Shown: positions 1-10,700 of the stretch, piece by piece
How the letters are laid out: each line of letters begins with the position of its first letter
How positions within the stretch are numbered: the stretch's first letter is position 1
Source: Phoronis australis
Lineage: Eukaryota; Phoronida; Phoronidae
Length of the DNA: 64,000 nucleotides
Direction: 5' to 3'
Assembly: GCA_002633005.1 (NCBI GenBank)
Contig: NMRA01000125.1
Location: 35,241-99,240, forward strand
Program-made: the position numbers and the translations under genes
The notes under the pieces: generated by a model
Databases searched by the model: none
Seen by the model: the letters and a program-made list of their open reading frames with translations, nothing else
What the model was told of the DNA's origin: nothing

Positions 1-703
1 GGTCGGTCACATCTCTGAGTTAAGGATATTTTTTATTAATTTTTGTTTTGACAAAAATCGACTAAAAGGTTCCAGTTACCTTTTGTAGAGAGTAAGATAT
101 GTATACTAAAACTTGTTTTTATTCCTGCTCTTACCCGCATTATGTTTTGCTGTTATTTTCACAGTTATGCACAGTCCAGATACATTCACTAACATGCGCC
201 AACATATAAGGATCGATACTTCGTTTCCTTGATTAATTCCAAAAGAAGAAGGTTTAAAATGCTAAAATGTTACATTTTAGCATTATTTCGTAGAATATTG
301 GTCTAAAACTGCCGATTCTCCAGACAGCGCCATCTTTTGGAGCATGTACTAACTTATATTCTCCAGTCGGAAAACTTTCCGAACTGGACGAACCGGTTTT
401 TAGAGATACTATTTCCGTTTTAAACAAAAACTTCAGAAAGAGGCTTTAACGCCATATGTAATAAGTTTTCCGCGGAAAACCCTCGCTCACTCTTTAAAAC
501 GATTTAAAATTAATAGTAAAATAAGGAAACACAAACAGGGCTACACGTTAAGAAGTGTTTATATTTTAGTAATATCTTTGAACTGACGAAACTCGTCCTG
601 TGATCTAAATTGAAGAATGTAAAGGGAAAGGTATCTTTAAAAAAATATTCTGAAATGTTTACTCAGACTGAGTTTTGATTTCTTTCGGAAAGGTAAAACC
701 TAC

Positions 704-888
704 TAGCGGTGTCCATATGTAACCAGGACTGATGCAGTTAACTCGTATTCCGGTCGCCGACAAATCTAGAGCCATGCATTTAGTCATCATGGTGACTGCA
801 GCCTTCGTCGTGCAGTAGCCAGACAAACGGCGTATGGCATGGTGGCCGTAAACTGATCCGATATTCACCACTGAACAAGACGGTCCAT
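704..888 (-). CDS. SDR gene A exon 4 (catalytic Ser-Tyr-Lys)
   Basis: This exon has 185 bases, acceptor TATTTTCAG and donor GTAGGT after the codons for TPL. It encodes VNIGSVYG (catalytic Ser) and YCTTK (catalytic Tyr and Lys, 13 residues downstream of the Ser), then MTKCMALDLS and RVNCISPGY. An open frame continues 45 bases into the intron, so a reading without splicing would add a short unrelated tail. The paralogue's exon ends at the same codon, which supports the splice. Confidence 0.88.
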
Positions 889-3800
889 CTGAAAATACGG
901 TACGTATAAACAAGGCAGTTTAGAAATACACTCCCGAGATTTAACATTAAACTTTAAAAAAGCCTTGATTTGGGAATTTGTACACTTGGCGACAGACGAG
1001 CGTATTTAGACCTTCCCGATACCTGACTAGCATTGTGTTCAATAAACAGACGCTCTTACATGTTCGTGGACGTCACTGAATTTGCCAAATAACCGTGTAG
1101 CAGTCATTGTTTTACGATATTGTCTAAATTTTAAAATTGCAGGGGTCGTTTTAGAAAAAGGTATTGGTGAATTGTCCAGCAGGGTCTCAAATCTACAGGC
1201 CAATTTGGAAGTCTTATGGGCCCGTTGGTTTGGCGGATACAGAGGCGGGCGACAAGTCATACCAAAAATTAAAATGAACTCTAGGTTGTGCGGAATACGT
1301 CAAATTTGTCCGAAAAATGAGACGTAGCCGTCGTCTCCTTAATAGAAACATATTTGCCAAATGTCATGAAAATCCATCCCAAGACACAGAGGCAAACACA
1401 ACAAACTAAATTGCTACTAGAGGCACAGCGGTACTTGCATCGGTCCGAAATTCGTTGTCGTCTGTCTTCTGCTTCATAGGAATGCATCTGCCAAATCTCA
1501 TTCAGACCCGACAAGGGGATTAGGAGATACAGCAGCGGACTTCGAATGACGGACGCCGGGCGCACGACGGCCAGACAGGGTTGGCAGTAATATGCACCCA
1601 CTTATAAATATAAGGGTGCATAAACAGAAAACCTGGAAATATAACTGAAACTGTAAAAACGTAAATTGGCATCGTGCAACGAAATTAATCCGTTTTCAAA
1701 AGGATTTCGATCTTTATGGAATAAGGGGTGGCTTTTGAGAAACCCATATAAATTTTGCATTTTGCCAAAAACTACTTCCGTGGCCCCCACATTTTTGGAA
1801 ATTTGCAGTAGACAGTTGAATTTCCTCAAAGAGACACTATCGGTGTCAACAGTGATTTTCTGAGATCATCCTCAGTGCGGAATCGACACGCAACACCAAT
1901 CCCAACAACTGCAACCGCTGCAGGACGAGATGTTTCCAATTCGATAAATGGCAGAGTTTTTAAGCGTATTTCATGATAAAGTCAAGGGTCCTGATTTTGG
2001 CGAATGGGTTAAAATTGTGGATGTGTAATGATTTCAGAAAAATACAGCGGGTAGCTCTAGTCTAAGCTAGTAAAATGAAAACCGGCGTACATCCAAGCAC
2101 TACTTACCATCCTTCATAAATGGAAAGCATGCCTGCACCATATTTACTTCGCTAATCACGTTGACGGAAAGAATGCGTTCATAACCTTCAACAGGAACTT
2201 TCGATACGTCAGTCCAAAGATCTGTGAGAAAGAAGGCGGTATTAATCTTTCATGAAAAAAGTGTTCATAAAAGCGTGAGGTTCCTTTCACCAAAGTCAAC
2301 AAGTCGGAAGACTGTTTTCTGCGATAAGAGTCAAGAGTGACAAATTTCTAACTTCTGGTGCACTGAAAAATAAACTTTGGTATTTCTGGAAAAATAAAAA
2401 CACCCACATTCATATTTCAGAATATTCTTGGAAATATTTTGGGACACCCTGTAGATACTCACGAGCCCTTGGGTGGAATCGCACAAACCGTTGAACCAAA
2501 CACATCAAACGCAAACTCACGCGCACACCAAAAATCACAAAACGAAAACTCATTCGCACAAGAATTGGGTAGTTTACGACATAGAACTTGAAGAACCACT
2601 TCTCATTGGTAGCCTTATTCATCAAATACTTCGTGCGGATGAGTTTGCTGTCGTAAGCACAATTTTTGTCGTGTGTATAAAACTTCGATTTTTATTTATC
2701 ATTCATGTGAAGCTTGGAAAATAAAGACAATTACCATGGGAATTCCAATATGACAAGCCGCATTTTGCACTTTCGTCAAGATACTTCCCAATGCACATTC
2801 AAGAATAATCGCCAGTAATGCATGGAATGGACGCTCCAACCACCCAACCGATTGAACCGAAAATAATGCATGTGCTTATAGTCTTCAAAGGCAGCAAAGT
2901 AATGCATTCCGCCGCACACTGAATCAAGTGCCACGTCACTCTGCGGAAGGAATAAAAATAAGAAAAAAAACTGATTATGGAACCAGCTAACTAAAACTTT
3001 GTGCATTGTTCAAGAAATTAAAATCACTTCATTCACCTTGGGGGTTGATTCCAGCATTGTTCACAAGGTAATGAATTTGTCCGCCATTGTCATCCGCCAC
3101 CTGTCTCACGGCCTCAAAGCAGCGATCTCTATCGGCAACATCCACTTGGTAAAATTTGACGTTTCGACCCATCTGCTGCAACTCACGAGCCACTTCATCT
3201 CCACGATCTTTGTCACGTGCAAATATGGCCACCGATGCACCATCATTACTAAAGAAATATTTTGGAGAGAGCATCGGGAATTGTTGGGATATCATCATGC
3301 GTTATAAGTAGATAAAACTAGGCCAATGTAAATGTACTACAAACCTTTTAGATCCGAATGAATGTGACTTTGAATGAGCCTACGTATAGAAATATACTAT
3401 TGTACATGTAATTCATAAATTGCTTATTCATTGGGTATGAATGGTGTGAGATGATAAAAGAACTTTTAAGGCATGAGTCCCAGTCAGTGCCCATCTTGAC
3501 GAATAGTCGACAACCTCTACTCGCCGTACGCGACATAAATTTTGCTAGAGAAGCCAGCTGGCATTTTTTCAGGGCAGCCATGCACGTAACCATAGCTTCA
3601 GTCTTGCAGGCATTTCTCGTCTGAACTGACTTTTTACGAACGGTGAAGTCCAACGATCCGATTCAAACACGGGCAGTTTTGGCCATGGAAAAGGCAAAAT
3701 TTTTCCTGAGTCTATCCACCCTTGGCTTCAATGGTGCAATATCAAGACCCGGTCGATTAAGCACTCCTGTTATTGTTGTTTTATGCATTCCTCATGTCAG

Positions 3801-5371
3801 TGTAGGCTATTCAAATAACAACAAAAACTTGATTTCGTCGCTCTGTTGCACCAGTTAAATCGAGTATTAACAAAGAGAATTTGATATTTGAAACCAGTAT
3901 ATTCGTATCAAAGACTCAGTAGTGAAAGCAGCCTAGCACAAAATTCGTCACTTGTGTCAATTGGCGAAATATCAAAAACATTTATCATTGAGCAACACCT
4001 GTTGTATATTATATTTTGAATGGCAGGAGATGAAATGTTTTCCTGACTTTTGCTCAATGCACCAGGTTTACATAAAAAACACATACAGCCAGTCTAAGCA
4101 GATTGTTCTCTCATAACGTAACTTAAAAAAGAAACTGCCTGCAAACCACTTTTACTTGTCGTTCTTGCATTCCCCTTGACCCCCCGTGCCGTGTGCAAAT
4201 TCGTTCCATTCAACTGTCCCAGTCTCAACAAGTTTCCCAAGCCAATCCCATTCCCAATTTGTGACTACGCGATCGTACTTATAATTGCAGTGGCCAAACG
4301 CTTATCATTTGCTGCATTGTGCGTTGCACCACCCAAAGCTAAGGTTTTGTTTCTGCAAAAAACAGGCTAAATGACGTGTTTCACGAGGTTTCTTCCAATA
4401 ACCCCGTGTAAATATTTACATGGACTTGAACAGGTTATGTGTCTATTTGTTCATGTATTAGAAATGGTTTTCCCAAGTCAGAAAATGCAGAAGTGTCGGT
4501 AACTGTCGACTCCAATGGACACGGGCTACTCATTTCATAGCCAAAAGCTCCGTGAGGACAAATGTACGTTTGATAAATTAAAATTTTACCAAATCGTGTT
4601 TCACCGGCTATGGCTGGGCTCCATAATGCAAAATTCGTAAGAAAAGGTAAGACCACGCACGTTTTCGCAAGACATCGCCATGCATTTCAAAGGAAGCACG
4701 CACTCACATTAGCGTTAGTCGCGAATGTCTTACGTCTATGGAATATCAGCGTTAATTCCGCGTTCGCTAATATACCTCATTTCATTACACACAGGTCAGG
4801 TCAAAACGGGTGACCGCAAACTGTACTGCAGCTAAAAATGTCTGTTCAGTCTCAGAGGGAGACTAGGCAATTCTACATAAACTTCAAGGATACGTTCTGT
4901 ACGCAGGGCACCTGCAAAACGCATGCACCGAGAAATCGCCGCGCTTATGGACTGGAAATCATCACAGCGTCGTCGTTCGATCACTCTGCTGGCAGCCAAT
5001 TTGCTAACCAGTACGCTATATTAATGTCTCGATTGAGCTTACTGGCAAAATAATCAACTATCATTCACTCGCTTAGAAAAAAATAGGTTGCTCCCCACCT
5101 CCTCAAAGTACACATGCTCTGACCTACGACCCACCGCCCATATTTTGTATGATGTCGCTCAGTCTCACAAGAAACTCTCGTTCAACGTTAGGCATGTGCC
5201 CTAATAAACGCACCTGAGCCTTTCTACCACAGCGCGACCAATACCAAGGCTTCCTCCTGTGACTATGGCAACCTTTCCCTCAAAACGACCTTTGGTAAGC
5301 GGAGAATCCAGTTCCGGCTGTGGAAAGAGCGCATGGTACTCCTGCGCAGAATACGAACACCCTGCCATCAT
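704..5371 (-). CDS. SDR gene A: classical short-chain dehydrogenase/reductase, four of probably five exons; 3' end outside window
   Basis: Exons are 5371-5214, 3248-3037, 2221-2108 and 888-704 on the minus strand, with GT/AG boundaries and phases 2, 1, 1 and 0. Together they encode 223 residues. The cofactor motif TGGSLGIG is at residues 38-45, and the ARD-xx-RG stretch after the second strand (63-69) resembles the NADP(H)-using carbonyl reductases, so NADP(H) preference is inferred. NNAG is at 116-119. The catalytic triad is Ser173, Tyr186 and Lys190 (YCTTK). The last exon, which should carry the FITGADVPVDGG-like C-terminus, is not found in bases 1-703 and must lie to the left. The start is the first of two adjacent ATGs at 5371; the second is one codon later. 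Substrate unknown. It is the tandem paralogue of the gene at 7589-14190 and appears intact as far as it can be seen. Confidence 0.9.
1320..1600 (-). repeat. Repeat family R1, copy 1 (GTATCTCCTAA ... GAATTTCGGAC)
   Basis: On the minus strand it carries in order: a CGTCCG-rich stretch, GCTGTATCTCCTAA, GAGATTTGGCA, CTATGAAG, GACGACAACGAATTTCGGAC, CCTCTAGTAGCAATTT and TTTCATGA. The same ordered blocks occur at 31600-32005 and 39064-39480. Reading frames differ between copies, so it is noncoding repeat. Confidence 0.6.
2108..2221 (-). CDS. SDR gene A exon 3
   Basis: This exon has 114 bases, acceptor TTTCTCACAG and donor GTAAGT. It encodes the segment after NNAG: a variable linker, then YERILSVNVISEVNMVQACF, the helix containing the conserved Asn of the classical SDR active site. 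Both boundaries are phase 1, as in gene B. Confidence 0.88.
3037..3248 (-). CDS. SDR gene A exon 2 (second Rossmann half, NNAG)
   Basis: This exon has 212 bases, preceded by TTTCTTTAG and followed by GTGAAT. It encodes NDGASVAIFARDKDRG through YLVNNAGINPQ. The FARD motif after the second strand suggests NADP(H). Length and phase equal those of exon 2 of gene B. Confidence 0.9.
4555..4735. other. Intron-1 block of gene A similar to intron 1 of gene B
   Basis: Within intron 1 this stretch resembles 13745-13905 in intron 1 of gene B. By eye about two thirds of bases match in the core, for example CACGCA, ATCGCCATG/AGCGCCATG and GGAAGCA in the same order. No common open frame is preserved, so it is more likely a remnant of the ancestral intron or a shared noncoding element than an exon. 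Confidence 0.4.
5214..5371 (-). CDS. SDR gene A exon 1 (N-terminus and cofactor motif)
   Basis: This exon has 158 bases, starts at ATG (5371-5369) and ends before GTGCGT. It encodes a short leader containing YHALFPQPELDSPLTKGRF and then the first Rossmann strand with TGGSLGIG. The leader and the motif are shared with exon 1 of the neighbouring paralogue (YKALYPQPELDSDITKGRF). The donor splits an AG/T serine codon completed by exon 2. Confidence 0.88.
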
Positions 5372-5733
5372 AGGATTCAACTATGTGCAGACAGACTCCG
5401 TCAAGGTTGTCGACGTTCGTAGTACGATAAAATTAGGTCACGTTCTGATCTAATATCAGCTGCCTGAACCTCGGCTTACCGCCTTAGGTCAGGCATAAGA
5501 TGGTGCCTGCCCTAAATTCTCGCGCATTGTGTTGGCTGATATAAGGCTAAAACAACATAGTTCTGTTCTCGTACATCCGGGGTTTGTACCACGACTCATT
5601 TTGACAGTGCGCTCACTGACTAAAATACTAAACTAAAAAAACCCGCCGACATCGCAGCCGTTGTTTTTTAAAAAATTGCACAAAAGCACGTAAGCAAGGT
5701 TTGAAATAAGCAGTACCCGCCTGTAAAAATACA

Positions 5734-5869
5734 TAGGCGGATTTAGGGGCGGGCAGCGGCCCCGCCCCCCACCCACCCTTGGCTGCTGCCAAAATAAAAC
5801 AGGAAGACAGCAAGAGCGTGGGGGAAAATATTGAGTTTACTGATTAACCCTGTATCCTAGATCCGCCTG
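5734..5869. mobile_element. Short hAT-like MITE remnant
   Basis: The ends TAGGCGGATTTAGG (5734-5747) and CCTAGATCCGCCTG (5856-5869) are imperfect inverted repeats around a G/C-rich middle. Ends with GGCGGAT..AGG are common on animal hAT-type MITEs. No clear 8-bp target duplication was seen. Confidence 0.35.
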
Positions 5870-6481
5870 TCGAAATATGCACAGGTCAGCAGTGCTCGAA
5901 AAGTCCGCAGAGGCGGGTTTACCCAATGCACCGTTGACGGTGGCGGACGCAAACTCATACTGCAATACTTGACGCGACTTGTACAATTTGCGGGATGCAC
6001 TGGTGCTTCTGTTTGTTGTGTATAATAAATTGCTTTGTACCCTTTATCTCCGATTACCATATTTCTTTGTGCCGCCCGCCAGTGGCTTTTTTTTTCGGTC
6101 GCCCTCTTCGCCGGGTTCTCGTCAATGCAGCCGCTGTCGCGAGCCGTCCAGGACGCCGGCTCCCAAGTAATGTCACTGCATCCACCGCTGTGTTTTGCCC
6201 CTTAATTAGCAACGGTTTTCAAAAGGCTTAAAGGTGTGCTTTCAAATGTGGAAACGGACTAGAATTAATTTTAAATTGTTGTTGTCGTTGCCTACGAAAT
6301 AGTGACATAATTGAGAGATTCAATATAGCGAAGACGGTAGAAGTAAGTGAGGATCGGCCAAATCCCACTAACCGTTGCTGTCATTTTATAGAATGTCGTG
6401 GTGGCAACTATTCAAAAGTATAGATTACTTGTAGGTACTCTTACTGAATCTCACGTTGTCACATGACGTGACCTAGTAATT

Positions 6482-6722
6482 TCACAGGAAGTCTAAATTG
6501 CTGTCCCGACCGGCCGGGACTCAAACCCGGGACCTTCTATTTTCTGTGTAGGCCTTCTAATCCATATAACCATCGAGGCCGCCGGTCGAACACAGAAATC
6601 TAGCCAGGAGACTTGTGTTTGGAAGGACTTCACGTCCATACCGCTGTCAGATATTTTTAAATATGCCGGAAATGTCCATTCCGTTCATGCGTAGATTAGG
6701 TCATACAATATTAGGTCACGTC
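6482..6722 (-). mobile_element. tRNA-headed SINE copy 1
   Basis: The minus strand contains a tRNA-like head at about 6582-6509 with a B-box-type GGGTTTGAGTCC inside a stem-forming CCGGG context. The interval is bounded by an exact 16-base direct repeat, ACGTGACCTAGTAATT, at 6466-6481 and 6723-6738, a plausible target duplication. The flank GGTCGAACACAG next to the head recurs in the copy near 15.2 kb. A functional tRNA is unlikely because the D and acceptor regions do not fold convincingly. Confidence 0.55.
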
Positions 6723-6979
6723 ACGTGACCTAGTAATTGGAAGTCAGTGGCCTCAGGGTCAGTAACTCTAGGACCTTCCTAAAAAGCAAGACTTTGCAAG
6801 ATTACGAAAGATATTGCCAGGTCCTAGCGTTACTGAACGCACACTGGGTTCGAGTCCGGCCGGTCACAACGACCACTGATGTCTCATGCTCTTCTTCTGT
6901 AATAGATGCCCTGAATGCTATCAAGATGGACTTTGTTTCCTATCGTGATATGGAAGGCTTTGAGTACTGTACATGGTAG

Positions 6980-7115
6980 GCGCACCATAGGGGTCTAGGG
7001 GGCTATAGCCACCACTTTTTTCAGTGCTACGCTGCACATAGTCTATAGGTGTTGCCCCACAGGGGGGCTGAGGGGGCTTTAGTCCCCCACTTTTTTCAGT
7101 GCTGCGCCACTCATT
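6980..7115. repeat. Two-unit tandem repeat, G-rich
   Basis: Two diverged units of about 75 bases share GGGGGCT-TAG-CC-CCACTTTTTTCAGTGCT-CGC-CAC-CAT. The region is noncoding and lies between the two SDR genes. Confidence 0.45.
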
Positions 7116-7587
7116 CTGTAGAGTTCAGTGGAGAAAATTTCCCTGTTCTTTATCATTACTTTCCTTTTCCCAAGGCCATTGCCCTACAAGTGGGATGGTA
7201 GTAATTTTGGACCTTTCGTCATCGCGCCCGTTTTTATCCATGGCCATTTAAAATTTGCTTTTTCCAGTGATTACGCGATAACTCTTCACTTGCGTTCGTA
7301 TGTACACGACTTGATGCAAAAGTTAGTGAACACGAACTTCGCTCGGACCTGGCATTTTTCATCATGTGGGAACGTTCGAAACAATCTAAGCTAAGGATGG
7401 GAGTGTTGCAATAGTATTATAGAGAGAAGACAATTATACAACACAAGAATGTCGTACTTAAAACTGCATGATAAGTTTAAAAGTCACCAAGAGCTTACGA
7501 AAGCCGTGCACGGTATTAAGTATTCAAGACTTCAAACACAACACAAATAATTGTATATTTTAAAATAGGAATATGATATTTAAAAGT

Positions 7588-7593
7588 TTTATT
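7588..7593 (-). promoter_or_regulatory. Poly(A) signal AATAAA overlapping the stop codon of SDR gene B
   Basis: The minus strand reads CAATAAAAC across the end of the frame, so the TAA stop lies inside an AATAAA hexamer. If used, cleavage 10-30 bases later would leave almost no 3' UTR. No other AATAAA is seen in the next ~80 bases. Use of this signal is inferred. Confidence 0.4.
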
Positions 7594-7789
7594 GACCGGT
7601 TCCTTCAGGGCCCATTGCAAGATGTCCACTATCCACAGGAACGTCCGCCCCATCGATAAACATGGCGTCTTGACTGCATAGAAAGGCAATCACAGAAGCG
7701 ACACCTGCAGCCTCGATAAGTTGTCCACTCAAGTGAGTCTTTTTTGCATGTACTCCTGCACCCGCGCGTGAACCATGAAAACGGTTAGC
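7589..7789 (-). CDS. SDR gene B exon 5 (C-terminus)
   Basis: This exon has 201 bases. I chose the acceptor at 7792-7790 because it follows a pyrimidine run (TCTTTTTCAG) and gives the phase 0 start that exon 4 requires; a second CAG nearer the middle breaks the frame. It encodes the helix EAAGVASVIAFLCSQDA and then FIDGADVPVDSGHLAMG, the standard SDR C-terminal strand. It ends with TAA at 7591-7589. Confidence 0.85.
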   Translation of the reverse strand, partial: ANRFHGSRAGAGVHAKKTHLSGQLIEAAGVASVIAFLCSQDAMFIDGADVPVDSGHLAMGPEGTGQ

Positions 7790-10700
7790 CTGAAAAAGAC
7801 TTTTTTGTTGCTTTTGTCCAGTATAATCAATTCTACTCAAGCTGGGCAGTGTGGCAATGCTATATACTTTTACAAGCGACATCTTACAAATAGCGAAACA
7901 GCCTGCCTTCGTTTTCAAAATCAATATCCTTTGACAGAGAATTAAGGCCAAACTATTGTTATCGGACATTTTTGATGGTTAACTAAGGTTATCGATGCCC
8001 AGGGAGGAAGATAAAGGTGTCCTACCAGTCGTCCCCGATGTCGTCATCCCTTCCCTCCCGGTCGTCACTGACTCGTGCCGCTCCTTCCACCCGCTGTCAC
8101 TAGTTTTCTTCCGTCCTCTCCATCGGTGGCTACTAGTTTGGTCACCCACAACGATCACCATTTTTCTGATGATCCGACATCAACTTTTGTGTCGTTCCCA
8201 TCATTGTTTGCGTGGCCTCCCTCGTTAACGTTGGTGCTGCACCTTGTTGGCGTCCCGCCCGGTGCGGACTGCCATCTACGCCTCCCTAGCTACGCCACTG
8301 GTTAAGTTTTCTGAAGACAGGCTCTTGTTTAGATACGCCCAATAAGCGTATATAAGGACAGTTTCCTCAGATAAGCCCTGGGGGGTAAGTTTGTAAAAGA
8401 TTTTGCATGCGTTAATCCTAAAACTTTTCCCAGTTTCTTAAGAAAATGAACACCAAAACTGTAATTGCAGTAACAGTAATTTGTCTCCTACGTGTGGGGA
8501 AAATCTTACATCGACAATGTTGCGTGTTTACCATTTTGAATTCAACTTGCGCTCCGGCTACGGACCTGTGTTTTCTGAGCGTCCGTCTTATTCGACAAAT
8601 TTTCGTCCAGCAATTTTAACTATAGTGATGCACATGTCTCAAATGAGTCGAGAATCAGATAAGAACCAACTATGATTTTTACCTAAATAGCAGTTTCATC
8701 ATCAGATTCAACACTGCTGTATCTGCGATGTAAATTAGCCGAGATATTTCCAAGTTAGACTAACTGTCATGTATTCAGTTCTAACCAGCGGCGCCCAAGT
8801 GTATCCTGGGCAGACGGCATTCACCCGTATTCCCGCAGACGATAAATCTAACGCCATTCACTTTGTGAGCATAGTGACACAAGCTTTGGAAGCGCCATAA
8901 AGTGCGCAGTTGCGTATCGCCTGGTAACCGACCACGGACGACACATTGACGATAGCACATGACGGCCCGTCTGCAAATGACGTCACAACGTATCAATCCC
9001 TACTGAAAATTTAACGTAAATTTTAAACATTAAACGAGTTTGCCTATTCAAGGGGGACAGTACGTAGACCACAAAAAATAAGGCAACTGAAATACTTTTG
9101 AGACATTGCTAGGTAGCTTTCTGGTAAAAATGCGATCTCGAAACATCGCTTAACAGGCCATTTTGACCATTTTATGGTAGATCTCGTTTTGGTGGATGCT
9201 TTTATTTATATCAGGCTGACGCTGACGTAGTGATAACGATACGTTTGATATCAGTCTGACCATCATTTTCACATACAGCGTCTTTTCTTAAATATCTCTT
9301 GTGACCATTCATTGCTCAGCGATAAGAAATTAAATAAATAATCACATTTGATGAGAAACATTGCATTTAAGTTATCAATGGTTAAGATGATTTCGTATTA
9401 ATCATTTATGTCACTTTATACCATTCATATGAACTCATATCTTCATTTTGGTTGACGTGCCTTCGTTTAAAAAGTTTTTGATAAATTATGATTACCGGTA
9501 ACAGAAATCGGTTTGGTAGGATACACCGACCGGCTAGCTTTGAGGTACATAGAAGCAGCAACCTGCCTATTCTGTAAGTTTTAATAAGCAATAACGGCCG
9601 CTTCTCGATGAAGAGACATCTTGTTTTTAAAAGTTCGAATGTGACCCTGGAGGGGCAGAGTTTGAGTAAGTCGTTTCGCCGACAAGTAGCGCAATTTACC
9701 AATGGAGGGCATCCTTTACTGTTTATTTCAACTTTCTGTTGGATTTGACCCTTTGTCATTTTGAGATGCAAGACATTAACAATTTAAGTCATTTTGACAG
9801 CAATGCATTTATGATAATATTGTTGCAAACCTTTTTCCATGTATGGAAAGCACGCCTGAGTCATGTTGGTGACACTAACCACGTTTGAGGAAATCAGTGG
9901 ACTGAACGTATCCAACGGTGCCTCCGCAATGTTGACGTGACTTTCTAGAATGAAAGCACAAGCTACGGATTACAATTAATGCGTTAAGAATTTACATCAG
10001 ATATTTCTCACTGGCCAAGGACGATACATAGATGGAAAACAACGATTAAATTTAACAAATTATTCCTCGACTTGAGAAATTTAATATTCGCAATTTTTAT
10101 ATAAGAAAATTTAAAATGTTCAAACATGAAGTGTTCGATTACCTTTGATAGTTATGGCTGCATTGTTTATGAGGTAATGTATTCTCCCGCCATTGTCATC
10201 CGCCACAAGTTGCACAGCCTCGTCACAGCGCTCTCTGTCGGACACGTCCACTTGGTAGAACCGTACATTTCGTCCCAGCTGCCGCAACTGACGAGCCGTG
10301 CTTTCACCTCTGTCGCTATCACGAGCAAAAATAGCCACCGCCGCACCGTCGTTGCTATAGTTGAAACAACAAGGTCAATGTGATTCAGTTGGCGTTATAA
10401 AACACTCTATATTAAAGACATTTTTGTCCACCGGAATATGAATTTATTGGGTTTTGTATTTAAAGTGGCAATAAACCCGTCGAACTAAGTTTTTGATTGA
10501 TGTCACTATAATATTGGAAATGATCTGTGACAAAGAACCGACAATTCGTTATTCCTCGAAACCATGCTCGGCGAATAAAAGGATGCGCCTTACCAAGTCA
10601 ACTTGTATCTAGAGCCTGGTTTCGAGCAATAATGACTGTCAGTTCCTTCCAACAATGCTATTAACTATGCGAGTCCAATTTCATAACGGCAAATTGAATA

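Larger units (their letters stand above)
5372..7588. other. Intergenic space between SDR genes A and B
   Basis: This 2.2-kb space separates the start of gene A from the end of gene B. It holds the hAT-like remnant, SINE copy 1 and the G-rich tandem pair. It should contain the promoter of gene A, but I see no convincing TATA or initiator. A second GGTTCGAGTCCGG at about 6847 may be another SINE scrap. Confidence 0.4.

Noticed and set aside
258-284. Perfect short hairpin (AATGCTAAAATG)
   Set aside because: Small AT-rich hairpins are frequent by chance and nothing nearby gives it a role.
2473-2724. 83-codon His/Thr-rich frame
   Set aside because: It lies in an intron of SDR gene A, antisense to it, with low-complexity composition.
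6509-6582. tRNA gene on the minus strand
   Set aside because: A B box is present but the acceptor and D arms do not pair well, and the same head with the same flank occurs in a second copy, so it is a SINE head.
8781-8996. A separate small protein on the minus strand from the ATG after the TGA in SDR gene B
   Set aside because: The listed frame is in a different register; the real coding frame is the SDR frame interrupted at codon 197.
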